Source: Pelagibius sp964472095 | GTDB lineage: Bacteria; Pseudomonadota; Alphaproteobacteria; Kiloniellales; Kiloniellaceae | Length of the DNA stretch: 64,000 bases | Reading direction: 5' to 3' | Assembly: GCA_964472095.1 (NCBI GenBank) | Contig: CAYYIV010000020.1 | Coordinates: 20,795-84,794, forward strand | Part shown: piece by piece, positions 26,258-35,398 of the stretch | Layout of the letters: the number at the start of each line of letters is the position of its first letter | Numbering within the stretch: the stretch's first letter is position 1 | Notes under the pieces: model-generated | Told to the model about the DNA's origin: nothing | Database searches by the model: none | The model's input: the letters and a program-made list of their open reading frames with translations, nothing else | Made by a program: the position numbers and the translations under genes

Positions 26258-27503
26258 CCGCAGGGCTCTACCGGCCGAAGTGGAGGTCGCCGTGGTCGGC
26301 GGCGGCCCCGCCGGCCTCGCCGCCGCCACGCGGCTGAAGGAGCACGGCGTCTCCACCGTCGCCGTGCTTGACCGCGAACCGGCCGCCGGTGGCATCCCGC
26401 GCCACTGCGGCCACTATCCATTCGGCATGCGGGAGTTCCACCGCGTGCTACGTGGCCCCGACTATGCCCGGCGACTTGTGGAACGCGCCGGGGCTGTCGG
26501 GGTGGCGATCCACAGCGCCACCACCGTGGTTGGCCTGATGCCGGGCCCGCGTCTCCTGATCTCGACTGCCGACGGCCAGGCGACGCTGTCGGCCCGCCGT
26601 GTGCTGCTGGCGACCGGCGTGCGCGAAACCAGCCGCGCCGCCCGTATGATCGGCGGCCAGCGACCGCTCGGCGTGATCTCCACCGGCGCGCTGCAGTCGC
26701 TGATCTACCTCGCCGACAAGCGTCCCTTCCGGCGCCCGGTGATCCTCGGCAGCGAACTGGTCTCCTTCTCCGCCATCCTCACCTGCCGCCACGCCGGCAT
26801 CCGCCCCGTCGCCATGATCGAGGAGGCTCCGCGCGTCACTGCCTGGCGTTTCGCCGAGGCGTTGCCGCGCCTGCTCGGCATTCCACTTTATCTCGGCACA
26901 CAGCTGATCTGGATCCACGGCGGCCCGCGCGTCGAGGGCGTCACGCTGCGCCTGCCCGACGGCGGCGAACAGGAGATCGAGACCGACGGCGTCATTGTCA
27001 GCGGCGCCTTCACGCCGGAAGCGACGCTCGCCCGCTTGGGCCACCTGGCGCTCGATCCCGGCAGCGGCGGACCGGTCGTGGACCAGTTCGGGCGCTGCGC
27101 CGACGGCAACTTCTTCGCCGCGGGGAACCTGCTGCGCCCGGTCGAGACCGCCGGCTGGAGCTGGCGGGAGGGCATCGCCGCCGGCGACGCCGTCGCCGAC
27201 AGTCTCGCCGGCCGACTGCCTGCGGCCGAGCGCCTGATCAGCGTCGCGGTCGGGAGTCCGGTCCTCAAGTTTGCTCTCCCGCAGCGCATCGCCTTGCCGA
27301 TCCACACGGGCGGCATGGAGCATCTGCAGCTGCGCCTCAACCGCGCGGCGCGCGGACGCCTTACCGTCAGCGACGCCGGCGGGTCCGTCTGGGAAGGGCC
27401 CATCGCCGGCCTCCCGGAGCGGCGCATCCTCATCCCGCTGAAGGGCTTCATTGATAAGGTCTGCGGCGATACCCTCACGGTCTCGCTCGCGGAGTCCGCC
27501 TGA
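26241..27503 (+). CDS. NAD(P)/FAD-dependent oxidoreductase, partner of the GlpA-like protein
   Basis: 420-residue pyridine-nucleotide-disulfide-type flavoprotein. The FAD motif VVGGGPAGLAAATRL lies near 18-32, a second site near 160-185, and a late FFAAGNLLRPVETAGW segment closes the FAD domain. The GIPRHCGHYPFG segment is shared with the B-like subunit of multi-subunit glycerol-3-phosphate or NADH-linked oxidoreductases. The C-terminal 80 residues may correspond to the small third subunit that is separate in other bacteria (inference). The ATG at 26241 lies inside the upstream gene, arguing for coupled translation and a complex. Confidence 0.75.
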   Translation: MSHRTDRRALPAEVEVAVVGGGPAGLAAATRLKEHGVSTVAVLDREPAAGGIPRHCGHYPFGMREFHRVLRGPDYARRLVERAGAVGVAIHSATTVVGLMPGPRLLISTADGQATLSARRVLLATGVRETSRAARMIGGQRPLGVISTGALQSLIYLADKRPFRRPVILGSELVSFSAILTCRHAGIRPVAMIEEAPRVTAWRFAEALPRLLGIPLYLGTQLIWIHGGPRVEGVTLRLPDGGEQEIETDGVIVSGAFTPEATLARLGHLALDPGSGGPVVDQFGRCADGNFFAAGNLLRPVETAGWSWREGIAAGDAVADSLAGRLPAAERLISVAVGSPVLKFALPQRIALPIHTGGMEHLQLRLNRAARGRLTVSDAGGSVWEGPIAGLPERRILIPLKGFIDKVCGDTLTVSLAESA

Positions 27504-27504
27504 C

Positions 27505-28938
27505 ATGACGATTGCCGCCATCGACCAGGGCACCACCAGTACCCGCGCCCTGGCGCTGCAGCCCGACGGCACCGCCGCCGTGGTGAAGGCCATCGAGCAT
27601 CGCCAGATCTATCCGCAGGCCGGCTGGGTCGAGCACGATCCGCAAGAGCTGATCGCCAGCATCCGCGCCTGTGCTGACGCGGTTGGAGAACTCCCGGGTG
27701 GCCTCGAAGCGCTCGGTATCGACAACCAGGGCGAAAGCTGCCTCGCCTGGGATGCGGAGACCAAGGAGCCTGTCTCGCCGGTCATCGTCTGGCAGGACAG
27801 CCGCACCACCGCAGTTATCGAGGGCCTGAAGCGCGACGGCGCCGAGGCGCTGACCCTGGAACGCGCCGGACTGCCGCTCGACTCCTATTTCTCCGCCGCC
27901 AAGCTCGCCTGGATCGTCGAAAACATTCCGGAGGCGAAGCGCCTGCTGGCGCAGGGACGGCTGCGCCTCGGCACCACAGACGCCTTTTTCCTCCACCGCC
28001 TCACCGGGTGCTGCGTCACCGACATCACCACCGCCTCGCGCACCTCGCTGATGAACATGACGAGCGGCCAATGGGACACCGAGCTCTGCCGCCTCTTCGG
28101 CGTGCCGGTGGAGACCCTGCCGGAGATCGTGCCGACCACTGGCGACTTCGGTGCGATGACCATTGACGGACGGGCCGTGCCGGTCACCGCGAGCCTCGTC
28201 GACCAGCAGGCGGCGCTCTACGGCCACGGCTGCCGACAGGCGGGCGACGGCAAGATCACCTTCGGCACCGGCGCCTTCGCCCTCATGGTAACCGGCGTCG
28301 AGATTCTGCGCGCGCCGGCGCAGGGCCTGCTGCCTACCGTGGCCTGGCAGTGCGCCGGCGAGGCGCCGGTCTATGCTCTGGACGGTGGCGTCTACTCCGC
28401 CAGCGCCGCCGTCAACTGGGGACGCTCCCTTGGTCTCTTCGACAGCTTCGACTGGCTGAACGACCTCGAGGGCGAAGCGGCCATCGACAAGGGCCTCGCC
28501 TTCGTGCCCGCCCTCTCGGGCCTCGCCTGTCCGCACTGGGATCGCCGCGCGCGCGGCGTCTGGTTCGGCCTTTCCATCGAACATGGGCCCGCAGACCTCA
28601 TGAAGTCGATCCTTGAGGGCGTCGCTTTCCGCGCCGCCGAGGTGATCGGCGCCATGAGCGCCTTGGTACCGGCGAACGGTCCGCTCTCCATCGATGGTGG
28701 CCTGTCGCGTAACCCCTACTTCATCCACTTCCTGGCCGAGGTCCTGGAGCGCGAACTGAGCATCTCCACCAACGCAGAGCTGACCGGCAGCGGCACGGCG
28801 CAGCTCGCCGCCCTGGGCTGCGGGCAGGCCATCACCGCGCGTGGCCAGGCGCGGACCGTGCTGCCCGAGCGGCTGCGCGGCGGTCTGCTGACGGTCTTCG
28901 CCGAGGCCGTGGCCGGCGCGCGGTCCTGGCGCCCATAG
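27505..28938 (+). CDS. FGGY-family carbohydrate kinase, glycerol kinase-like
   Basis: 477-residue kinase starting one base after the preceding stop. The N-terminal phosphate loop reads AIDQGTTSTRALAL; VIVWQDSRTT and GTTDAFFLHRLTG are the glycerol-kinase-type segments, and LSIDGGLSRNPYFIHFLAEVL is the second FGGY signature. It would phosphorylate glycerol (or a related polyol) with ATP, feeding the two flavoproteins. It is shorter and more divergent than classical GlpK, so a different polyol cannot be excluded. Converges with the DUF445 gene nine bases away. Confidence 0.82.
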   Translation: MTIAAIDQGTTSTRALALQPDGTAAVVKAIEHRQIYPQAGWVEHDPQELIASIRACADAVGELPGGLEALGIDNQGESCLAWDAETKEPVSPVIVWQDSRTTAVIEGLKRDGAEALTLERAGLPLDSYFSAAKLAWIVENIPEAKRLLAQGRLRLGTTDAFFLHRLTGCCVTDITTASRTSLMNMTSGQWDTELCRLFGVPVETLPEIVPTTGDFGAMTIDGRAVPVTASLVDQQAALYGHGCRQAGDGKITFGTGAFALMVTGVEILRAPAQGLLPTVAWQCAGEAPVYALDGGVYSASAAVNWGRSLGLFDSFDWLNDLEGEAAIDKGLAFVPALSGLACPHWDRRARGVWFGLSIEHGPADLMKSILEGVAFRAAEVIGAMSALVPANGPLSIDGGLSRNPYFIHFLAEVLERELSISTNAELTGSGTAQLAALGCGQAITARGQARTVLPERLRGGLLTVFAEAVAGARSWRP

Positions 28939-28947
28939 CCGTTCAGC

Positions 28948-30210
28948 TCAAAGCAGGAAGTCGGTAATCAGGAAAATGAGACAGCCGACCACGGCGCCGA
29001 CCAGCGTGCCGTTGATGCGGATGTACTGCAAATCGCGGCCGACTGCGAGCTCAACGCGGTCGACAACAGTCCCTGCCTCCCAGCCGCGCACGACGTCCGC
29101 GACGAAGCTGCCGATGTCCTTGCGCCAGGGCGCCAGCAGCTCGACGACGACGTCCTCGATGCGCCGGTCCATGCGGGCCTGCACTTCTGGATCCTCGGCG
29201 ATGGCGGTACCGAGCGAGCGCAGCAGTTCCGACAGGGCCTGACGCAGGCGCGAGCCCGGCTGCGCCAGCTCCTGCTCCAACGCGACACGAACCTCGCGCC
29301 AGAGCGCCACCACGTAGTCACCCACCTCCGGTGTGGTGAGCAACTGGTCGCGTAGCTCGTTGACTCGCGCACGGTACGCGGGCGAGTGACGCAGGTCGTC
29401 GATCAGCCGCCCGATGGCGGCGTCGAAGCCCGCCCGCGCCTCGTGGTCGCGATTGCCGAGGCCTTCCAGGTAGTCGGCCAGGCCATCGGAGATGGCGCGG
29501 GCGACCTTGCGGTCGACGCGCCGGGGTATCCACCAGTCGCTGCGCTCTTCGACCAGCTCGGCAATCTGCACGCCGTGCTCCAGGATGTAGCGCCGCAGGG
29601 CCCGCACGATGTGATCGAAGAGCTCCTGGTGCAGGTCGTTCTCCCGCAGCACCTCGAGCAGGGCCGCCACGGCCGGCGCCAGCTCCGCCTCTCCCAGGCG
29701 CCGCCGCAGCATGACCTGCAGCAGGCGTGCCACCTTCTGGTCGTTGAGCGAACGAAACACGAAGGCGAGGATGACGACCAGGCGATCGCCCACCAGTTCG
29801 GCGTTGCGACGGTCGGCGAGCCAGGCACCGAGGCGCCGGCTGACGCCGGTCGCGCGCAGCCGCTCGGCGACCACCCGCGGCTCAAGGAAGTGCCGCTCGA
29901 TGAAGGAGCCCAAGCCTTGGCCGATGCGATCCTTGTTGCGCGGGATGACCGCCGTGTGTGGAATCGGCAGCCCAAGGGGCCGGCGGAACAGCGCGGTGAC
30001 GGCGAACCAGTCGGCGAGGCCGCCGACCAGCGCCGCCTCGGTGCCGGCGCGCAGCAGATCGACCCAGAAGCCACCGGCTCCGGACCAAGTGGCGGAGAAG
30101 TAGACGGCGCCCATGGCGACCAGCAGTGCGGTAGCGAAGGTGCGATGACGGCGCAGCACCTGGCGCTGGTCCTCCGCAGCGATTGCATCGGAAATGTCGG
30201 CCACTGTCAT
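28948..30210 (-). CDS. DUF445 family membrane protein
   Basis: 420 residues with a hydrophobic segment near the N-terminus (about 27-45), a second at GTEAALVGGLADWFAVTALF, a long helical, charged middle and a C-terminal hydrophobic anchor GTLVGAVVGCLIFLITDFLL-like. The pattern GGLADWFAVTALFRRPLG with IPHTAVIPRNKDRIG identifies DUF445. Function is unknown; family members are inner-membrane proteins, some linked to envelope or surface functions. It stands alone between convergent and divergent neighbours. Confidence 0.88.
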   Translation of the reverse strand: MTVADISDAIAAEDQRQVLRRHRTFATALLVAMGAVYFSATWSGAGGFWVDLLRAGTEAALVGGLADWFAVTALFRRPLGLPIPHTAVIPRNKDRIGQGLGSFIERHFLEPRVVAERLRATGVSRRLGAWLADRRNAELVGDRLVVILAFVFRSLNDQKVARLLQVMLRRRLGEAELAPAVAALLEVLRENDLHQELFDHIVRALRRYILEHGVQIAELVEERSDWWIPRRVDRKVARAISDGLADYLEGLGNRDHEARAGFDAAIGRLIDDLRHSPAYRARVNELRDQLLTTPEVGDYVVALWREVRVALEQELAQPGSRLRQALSELLRSLGTAIAEDPEVQARMDRRIEDVVVELLAPWRKDIGSFVADVVRGWEAGTVVDRVELAVGRDLQYIRINGTLVGAVVGCLIFLITDFLL

Positions 30211-30312
30211 CCTCCGGCGTTGTGGGCGGCGGCAGGTCCCGCGGGCGAAGTATTACAGCCGGGGAGCAGGTTAAACCAACTGCCCGCCGAGGAACGGCCG
30301 AGAAATGGTGTT

Positions 30313-31827
30313 CTAGGAGAACTTGCGGCCGCTGCCGCTGTAGAACCAGTCGTCGGGATAGGGATACCACCAGTCCTGCACGGCCGGCTTGGCGTCGATC
30401 ACCACCATCTTCGACTGGCGGAAGGCATCGAGCCCCTGGCGGCCCAACTCGCGGCCGATGCCAGAGAGTTTCCAGCCGCCGAAGGGCAGCGCATCGTTGT
30501 CGATCAGAGGGTTGTTGACCCAGACCATGCCGGCCTCGAGGACCTCCGCCGCCTGCATCGCCTCCTCCAGCGAAGTGGTGAAGACCGAGGCGCCAAGGCC
30601 GAAGTCGGAGGCGTTGGCCAGTGCCAGCGCCTCTTCGAAGGAAGCCACCTTGCAGACTGCGGCGACGGGGCCGAAGACCTCCTCCTGCATGATCTGCATG
30701 TCGGGCGTGACGCCGGTGAGGACGGTCGGCTCGTAGAACCAGCCGGTGTTGCGGCCCGGCGGCACCCGCCCACCACAGACCGCCGTTGCGCCGGCCGCCA
30801 GCGCCGCGTCGACCAGACGCATCACTTTGTCGCGCGCCGCCTGGCTGACAAGCGGACCGATTTCGGACTTCTCCAGGCCCGGGCCGATGCGCAGCTTGCG
30901 GGCCGCCGTCGCAAAGCCCTCGACGAAGGCATCGTGCAGCTTCTCGTGGACGTAGAAGCGCTCCGCCGAGGTGCAGATCTGGCCGGAGAGGTGGAACGCC
31001 GAGGTAACGGCGCCGGGAACCGCCACGTCCAACGGCGCGTGCTCGGATATGATCATGGGATCGCTGCCACCAGCTTCGATGACGCAGGGCTTCATGCGCT
31101 CGGCACAGGCGACGGCGACCTTGCGGCCGGCGGCGACGCTACCGGTGAAGGCGACCGCATGGGTGTCTTTCGAGGCGATGAGCGCCTGCGCCGTCTCCGC
31201 CCCGCCGGTGACGCAGGAGACCAGGCCCGGCGTGAGCTGGCGAAAGTGCTCCATGAACTTCAGAGTGCAGAGCGAGGTCGCCTCCGCCGGCTTCACGATG
31301 CAGGCGTTGCCGGCGGCGAGCGAGGCTGCCAGGGTCCAGCACATCAGCAGGATCGGGAAGTTGAAGGGCATGATGTGCACGGAAACGCCGTAGGGCTCAT
31401 AGCGGGAGAACTGGAAGGAGCCGGCCTGGGTCGTGCCGGCGATCTTGCCCGCCTCGTCGCGCGCCATCTCGGCGTAGTAGCGGAAGATGCCGGCGCAGTT
31501 GGCCAACTCCCCCGTCGCCTCGGGATAGGGCTTTCCCATCTCCCGCACCATCAGCACAGCGACGTCATGGAAGTCGCCCTGCTCGATGGTCGCGGCGAGG
31601 CGGTGCAGCGCCGCCGCGCGGCTCTTCGCATCGAGGCACTTCCAATCCTGCTGCGCCAGGTTGGCCTCGGCGATCACGGTGTCGACCTCAGCGGCGCTGC
31701 AGCGGGCGACCCGGCCGACCTCCTCCAACGACGCCGGGTCGGTAACCGCGAAGGTCTCGGCGCCGGCCAGGTTGCGGTAGGCGTTGCCGGCGAAGATGCG
31801 CGGCACGGCAGGGTCGAAGGCGGTCAT
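30313..31827 (-). CDS. NAD(P)-dependent aldehyde dehydrogenase
   Basis: 504-residue ALDH. Catalytic cysteine lies in SGQICTSAERFYV, the general-base glutamate in IEAGGSDPM, the cofactor region in PFNFPILLMCWT, and the C-terminal NNPLIDNDALPFGGWKLSG motif is complete. It resembles succinate-semialdehyde and related omega-aldehyde dehydrogenases. It is the last gene of the cluster running from 38173, so it probably oxidises the aldehyde made from the imported amine or released after processing by the cupin and glycosyltransferase proteins. GGAGGAG precedes the ATG. Confidence 0.9.
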   Translation of the reverse strand: MTAFDPAVPRIFAGNAYRNLAGAETFAVTDPASLEEVGRVARCSAAEVDTVIAEANLAQQDWKCLDAKSRAAALHRLAATIEQGDFHDVAVLMVREMGKPYPEATGELANCAGIFRYYAEMARDEAGKIAGTTQAGSFQFSRYEPYGVSVHIMPFNFPILLMCWTLAASLAAGNACIVKPAEATSLCTLKFMEHFRQLTPGLVSCVTGGAETAQALIASKDTHAVAFTGSVAAGRKVAVACAERMKPCVIEAGGSDPMIISEHAPLDVAVPGAVTSAFHLSGQICTSAERFYVHEKLHDAFVEGFATAARKLRIGPGLEKSEIGPLVSQAARDKVMRLVDAALAAGATAVCGGRVPPGRNTGWFYEPTVLTGVTPDMQIMQEEVFGPVAAVCKVASFEEALALANASDFGLGASVFTTSLEEAMQAAEVLEAGMVWVNNPLIDNDALPFGGWKLSGIGRELGRQGLDAFRQSKMVVIDAKPAVQDWWYPYPDDWFYSGSGRKFS

Positions 31828-31843
31828 GGCAAGCTCCTCCGCC

Positions 31844-32206
31844 TCAGCGGATCATGTAGACCTTGCGAACGGTCTCGTGCACCCGGCAGGTACCCTTCCA
31901 GCCCTTCGGAAAGAAGGCGGCGGTATCCGGCGCAATCTCGATGACCTCGCCGGACTCGTGGGTGTAGGTGCAGCGCCCGGAGAGGAAGTGGCAGAACTCA
32001 TCCGCCGTCACTTCGCAGTTCCAGTAGCCCGGCGTGCAGATCCAGATGCCGGATTCCGGCGAACCGCCCGGCCCCTTGTAGAGCAACTTGCCGGAGGTGC
32101 GCGATTCACCCTCGATCATTGTCGGGATCACACCCCAGTCCACGGTATCGGTGATCTCCGCGGGTTTGAGCATCACCGGCGTCTTGGTTTTGGTATCGCC
32201 ACTCAT
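31844..32206 (-). CDS. Small cupin (DUF861-like), first of three tandem paralogues
   Basis: 120-residue single-domain cupin. The core pattern runs GIWICTPGYWNCEV, DEFCHFLSGRCTY, GEVIEIAPDTAAFFPKGWKG and ends ETVRKVYMIR, as in the DUF861/ureidoglycine-aminohydrolase-like cupin group. Metal-binding histidines are few; a metal site is not certain. It is the most diverged of three adjacent cupin genes: Thr, Glu and Lys replace several residues shared by the other two. It lies 14 bases from the second cupin and 16 bases before the aldehyde dehydrogenase gene. Function not known. Confidence 0.82.
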   Translation of the reverse strand: MSGDTKTKTPVMLKPAEITDTVDWGVIPTMIEGESRTSGKLLYKGPGGSPESGIWICTPGYWNCEVTADEFCHFLSGRCTYTHESGEVIEIAPDTAAFFPKGWKGTCRVHETVRKVYMIR

Positions 32207-32220
32207 CGCTTTTCCTTCAA

Positions 32221-32586
32221 TCAGCGCAGCATGTAGACGCTGCGGAGGGTCTCGAACACTTCCACCGTGCCGGTCCAGTCCTCGCGGAAATGGACCACCT
32301 TGCCCGGCTCGATCTCGATCATCTCGCCGTCGTCGGCACGGTAGACCGCGCGGCCCGACAGGAAGTGGCAGAGCTCGTCGCGCGGCAGCGTCAGCCGCCA
32401 GCTGCCCGGCGTGCAGATCCACAGGCCTGCCTCCGGCAGACCGTCCGCGCCCTTCCACAGCAGGCGGCCACAGTTCATCGAGCGGCCGTCGAGCGGCTGC
32501 AGGTGACCGCCCCAGTCGGTCATCTCGCCGTCCCAGGTGGACACCGCGTGGATGTGCGGCGCGGAGGATTTGAAGTTGGCGCTCAT
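32221..32586 (-). CDS. Small cupin (DUF861-like), second of three tandem paralogues
   Basis: 121-residue single-domain cupin with the same backbone as its neighbours: CGRLLWKGADGLPEAG, LWICTPGSWRLTL, DELCHFLSGRAVYR, GKVVHFREDWTG and ETLRSVYMLR. By eye it shares roughly two thirds of its core positions with the third copy (32606) and fewer with the first (31844). The tandem copies suggest gene duplication inside the operon followed by divergence, perhaps to form a hetero-oligomer or to act on different substrates. Confidence 0.82.
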   Translation of the reverse strand: MSANFKSSAPHIHAVSTWDGEMTDWGGHLQPLDGRSMNCGRLLWKGADGLPEAGLWICTPGSWRLTLPRDELCHFLSGRAVYRADDGEMIEIEPGKVVHFREDWTGTVEVFETLRSVYMLR

Positions 32587-32605
32587 CTCGATCCCAAGAT
32601 CGCCA

Positions 32606-32989
32606 TCACACCAGCATGTAGAGGTTGCGCAGGGTCTCAACCACCCTGCATTCGCCGGTCCAGCCCTTGCGGAAGTGGACCACCGTGCCGACGCCGACAT
32701 CGATCACCTCGTCGTCGTCGGAGCGGTAGACCGCGCGGCCGGCAACGAAGTGGCAGAGCTCGTCGGCCGGCAGGCTCAACCGCCAGCGCCCCGGCGTACA
32801 GACCCAGAGCCCGACTTCCGGGCGGCCGCCTGCGCCCTTCCACAGGAGGCGTCCACTGTTGTAGCTGACGCCCTCCAGGGCTTCCGGCTGGACGCCCCAG
32901 TCCGCCAGGTTCTCCGCCCAGGCGCTGGCACCCGGCAGGTGCGGCGCCGAGGAAGAAAGGCTGGCCGGCAGATCCGCTGCCATGGTCAT
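32606..32989 (-). CDS. Small cupin (DUF861-like), third of three tandem paralogues
   Basis: 127-residue cupin, first in transcription order. Core: SGRLLWKGAGGRPEVG, LWVCTPGRWRLSL, DELCHFVAGRAVYR, GTVVHFRKGWTGE and ETLRNLYML. The start is coupled to the end of the glycosyltransferase gene by a four-base ATGA overlap; an ATG two codons on (32983) is an alternative. The strict coupling ties the cupins to the glycosyltransferase functionally. Confidence 0.82.
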   Translation of the reverse strand: MTMAADLPASLSSSAPHLPGASAWAENLADWGVQPEALEGVSYNSGRLLWKGAGGRPEVGLWVCTPGRWRLSLPADELCHFVAGRAVYRSDDDEVIDVGVGTVVHFRKGWTGECRVVETLRNLYMLV

Positions 32990-34284
32990 GCGCCTTTCGC
33001 CAGCTTGTCGAGCAACCCGGCCGCCTTGGTCGGTCCATGGCGGCTCTGCATGTGCGCCGAGGTGGCCGCCAGCTTCGCCTGCATGTTCTTGTCGCTCAGC
33101 AGGCGGTTCAGAGCGGCGATGAGCTGCTCCTCTGTCCAGTTGGCGCGGTGCAGGTGCAGGCCGTGCCCGGTCTCCTGCACGCGGGTCGCGTTGTCGTGAC
33201 CGTCCCAGACGAAGGGCAGCACCAGTGCCGGCTTGCCGAAGTAGAGGCACTCGTTGAAGGAGTTGTTGCCGCCGTGATGAATTACCGCGTCCATCTGCTT
33301 GACTACCGAGGGCTGCGGAAACCAGCTGTCGACCTGCACGTTCGCCGGCAGCTCGCCGTACTGATCCTTGTAATCGCCGACGTTCACCAGGGCACGGATC
33401 GGCATCTTGCCGACGGCGGCGATAATGCGCTTCAGCTGGCCAACGTCGCCGGAGCCAAGGCTGCCGAAGCTGATGTAGATAATCGGCTTGTCGTTGTGGG
33501 CGCCAAAGCTCGGAATCTCAAAGGGCTTCTCGTCGCGCACGCAGCCCTCCAGATACTGGAAGCGCGCCGGATCCAGCGGCGTCCGTCGCTTGAACTTCAC
33601 CGGCTCCGGATAGAGCAGAAGATTGAGGAAGGGAGAGGCCTCGAAGAACTCGCCGAGCTCGTAGGGCTGCTCTTCACAGTCCTTCAGGAAGGCATTGAAC
33701 TTGGCATGGCAGGGCCCGACGACCTCCTTGAACCTGGCGTCGAACTTATCGAAGCATTCGCGGTCCCGCTCGCCGCAACCGGAGAGGTGCGGCGGAATAT
33801 CGGGATCGACGATCTCGTTCTCAGAGCAGGAGATGATGCGCACCCAGGGCTTACCCTGTTCGCGCGCGTAGCGCTTGATGGCCGGGAAGAGAATCACGTT
33901 GTCGACGCAGATGACGTCCGGCTGCACCCGGTCGAGCACCCCGGGCAGATCCTTCTCGGCCCAGATGGCGGTCTCGACGATGGCCTCCCAGCATTCCTTC
34001 ACGTAGTTGCCAAGCTGCTCGTAGGGCGTCTTGTTGAAGTTGGGTATGTGGCCGTTGATGAAGTCGGACCAGTACTTCGCCATCTCCTCAGGCGGCATCG
34101 GTTCCGACATGTTCACCATGTTCTCCTCGAAGCCGTAGCCGGCGTAGACGCCGCCCATGCCGGGATCGGTGAGGAACACGGCCTTATGGCCGAGCTTCTC
34201 GCAAGCCTGCGCGATACCGACGGAGTTGAGGGCCGGGCCGAAGGCCGCTTCGGGGAAAAATGCGATGGTCTTCTTGTCGCTCAT
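32986..34284 (-). CDS. GT1-family glycosyltransferase (UGT/macrolide type)
   Basis: 432-residue glycosyltransferase of the GT-B, GT1 (UDPGT) type that transfers a sugar from a nucleotide donor to a small acceptor. The donor-binding signature in the C-terminal half reads DAVIHHGGNNSFNECLYFGK followed by PFVWDGHDNATRVQE; FFPEAAFGPALNSVGIAQA is the N-terminal acceptor-domain start. Such enzymes normally decorate natural products, macrolides or sterols; one inside a polyamine-type transport operon is unusual. It lies 37 bases downstream of the ATPase gene and overlaps the first-transcribed cupin. Confidence 0.88.
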   Translation of the reverse strand: MSDKKTIAFFPEAAFGPALNSVGIAQACEKLGHKAVFLTDPGMGGVYAGYGFEENMVNMSEPMPPEEMAKYWSDFINGHIPNFNKTPYEQLGNYVKECWEAIVETAIWAEKDLPGVLDRVQPDVICVDNVILFPAIKRYAREQGKPWVRIISCSENEIVDPDIPPHLSGCGERDRECFDKFDARFKEVVGPCHAKFNAFLKDCEEQPYELGEFFEASPFLNLLLYPEPVKFKRRTPLDPARFQYLEGCVRDEKPFEIPSFGAHNDKPIIYISFGSLGSGDVGQLKRIIAAVGKMPIRALVNVGDYKDQYGELPANVQVDSWFPQPSVVKQMDAVIHHGGNNSFNECLYFGKPALVLPFVWDGHDNATRVQETGHGLHLHRANWTEEQLIAALNRLLSDKNMQAKLAATSAHMQSRHGPTKAAGLLDKLAKGA

Positions 34285-34321
34285 CTTGCTGCCTCGCTGT
34301 TCTGCTTGCCTGTCTTCTCAC

Positions 34322-35398
34322 TCAGATCGCCAGGATGCGGGTGTGCGCCGGGTCCCAGCAGCACCAGACCGCAAGTCCGGGACGCCAGTCGCCACGCTCT
34401 GCCTCGCCTGCCGGCAGCCGCACCAGTACAGGCTCGCCGGCACCGTCGACCGCCAGGTGCAAGTTGAGGTCCTGGCCGTGATAGGCGATGTCGACAATGC
34501 GGGCGGCTACAGCGTTCATGCCGCTGCCGGGACGCTCGGCCGAGAGGCTGAGGCGTTCCGGGCGCACCGCTGCCACAGCCTCCCCCGCAGCCGGCTGCGC
34601 CTGGGGTGCATCGCCTGCGAGGATGCCGTCCGCGAAGGCGAGGCCGCCAGTCGTCAGACGGCCGGGAAAGAAGTTCATCTTGCCGATGAAGCCGGCGACG
34701 AAGCGGCTCTGCGGGAACTCGTAGAGCTCGCGCGGGCTGCCGACCTGGACGATGGCGCCGGCGTCCAGCACGGCGATGCGGTCGGCCATGACCAGGGCTT
34801 CTTCCTGATCGTGGGTGACGACGACAAAGGTTATGCCGACCTCATGCTGCATACGCTTCAACTCGAGCTGCATCTGCTCGCGCAGCTTCTTGTCAAGGGC
34901 GCCCAAGGGCTCATCCAGCAGCAGCACGCGCGGCCGCTTCACCAGCGCCCGCGCGAGCGCCACGCGCTGGCGCTGCCCGCCGGAGAGGCTGTCGGGCTTG
35001 CGGTCTCGGAAGCCGGCGAGCTCGGTCATCTCCAGTATCTCACCGACGCGACGGGCGATCTCGTCACGGCCGCAACCTTCCATCTCCAGACCGTAGGCAA
35101 CGTTCTGCGCCACCGTCATGTGCGGGAAGAGGGCATAGGACTGGAACATCAGGTTCACCGGCCGGCGGTTCGGGCGCAGCGCCGTCATGTCGCGGCCGTC
35201 CAGCAGGATGCACCCGGCGTCGGGCTCGGCGAAGCCGGCGATCATACGCAGAAGCGTGGTTTTGCCGCAGCCGGAGGGGCCGAGCAGCGCGAAGAACTCG
35301 TTCTCGCGCAGGTCGAGGTCGACCGCATCGACCGCCGTCACCTCGCCGAAGCGTTTGGTGAGGCCTTGCAGGGAGATCACGGTGCGGGCGTCGCTCAT
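34322..35398 (-). CDS. Polyamine-type ABC transporter ATP-binding protein (PotA-like)
   Basis: 358-residue ATPase: Walker A GPSGCGKTT at 40-48, Q-loop MFQSYALFP, signature LSGGQRQR, Walker B VLLLDEPLGALD, H-loop VTHDQEEAL and a C-terminal TOBE_2 domain. Start at 35398 is set by the ATGA overlap with the end of the preceding permease gene. It belongs to the second polyamine-type transporter in the window and is clearly distinct in sequence from the ATPase at 17490. Confidence 0.9.
   Translation of the reverse strand: MSDARTVISLQGLTKRFGEVTAVDAVDLDLRENEFFALLGPSGCGKTTLLRMIAGFAEPDAGCILLDGRDMTALRPNRRPVNLMFQSYALFPHMTVAQNVAYGLEMEGCGRDEIARRVGEILEMTELAGFRDRKPDSLSGGQRQRVALARALVKRPRVLLLDEPLGALDKKLREQMQLELKRMQHEVGITFVVVTHDQEEALVMADRIAVLDAGAIVQVGSPRELYEFPQSRFVAGFIGKMNFFPGRLTTGGLAFADGILAGDAPQAQPAAGEAVAAVRPERLSLSAERPGSGMNAVAARIVDIAYHGQDLNLHLAVDGAGEPVLVRLPAGEAERGDWRPGLAVWCCWDPAHTRILAI

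Noticed and set aside
24740..26395. 551-codon minus-strand frame over the glycerol-phosphate flavoprotein
   Set aside because: Fully antisense to a gene with FAD and Fe-S motifs; composition is that of a shadow frame.
29386..31944. 852-codon plus-strand open frame across the DUF445 and aldehyde dehydrogenase genes
   Set aside because: It is antisense to two clear genes, is rich in Arg, Gly and Ala typical of GC-rich shadow frames and has no domain pattern.
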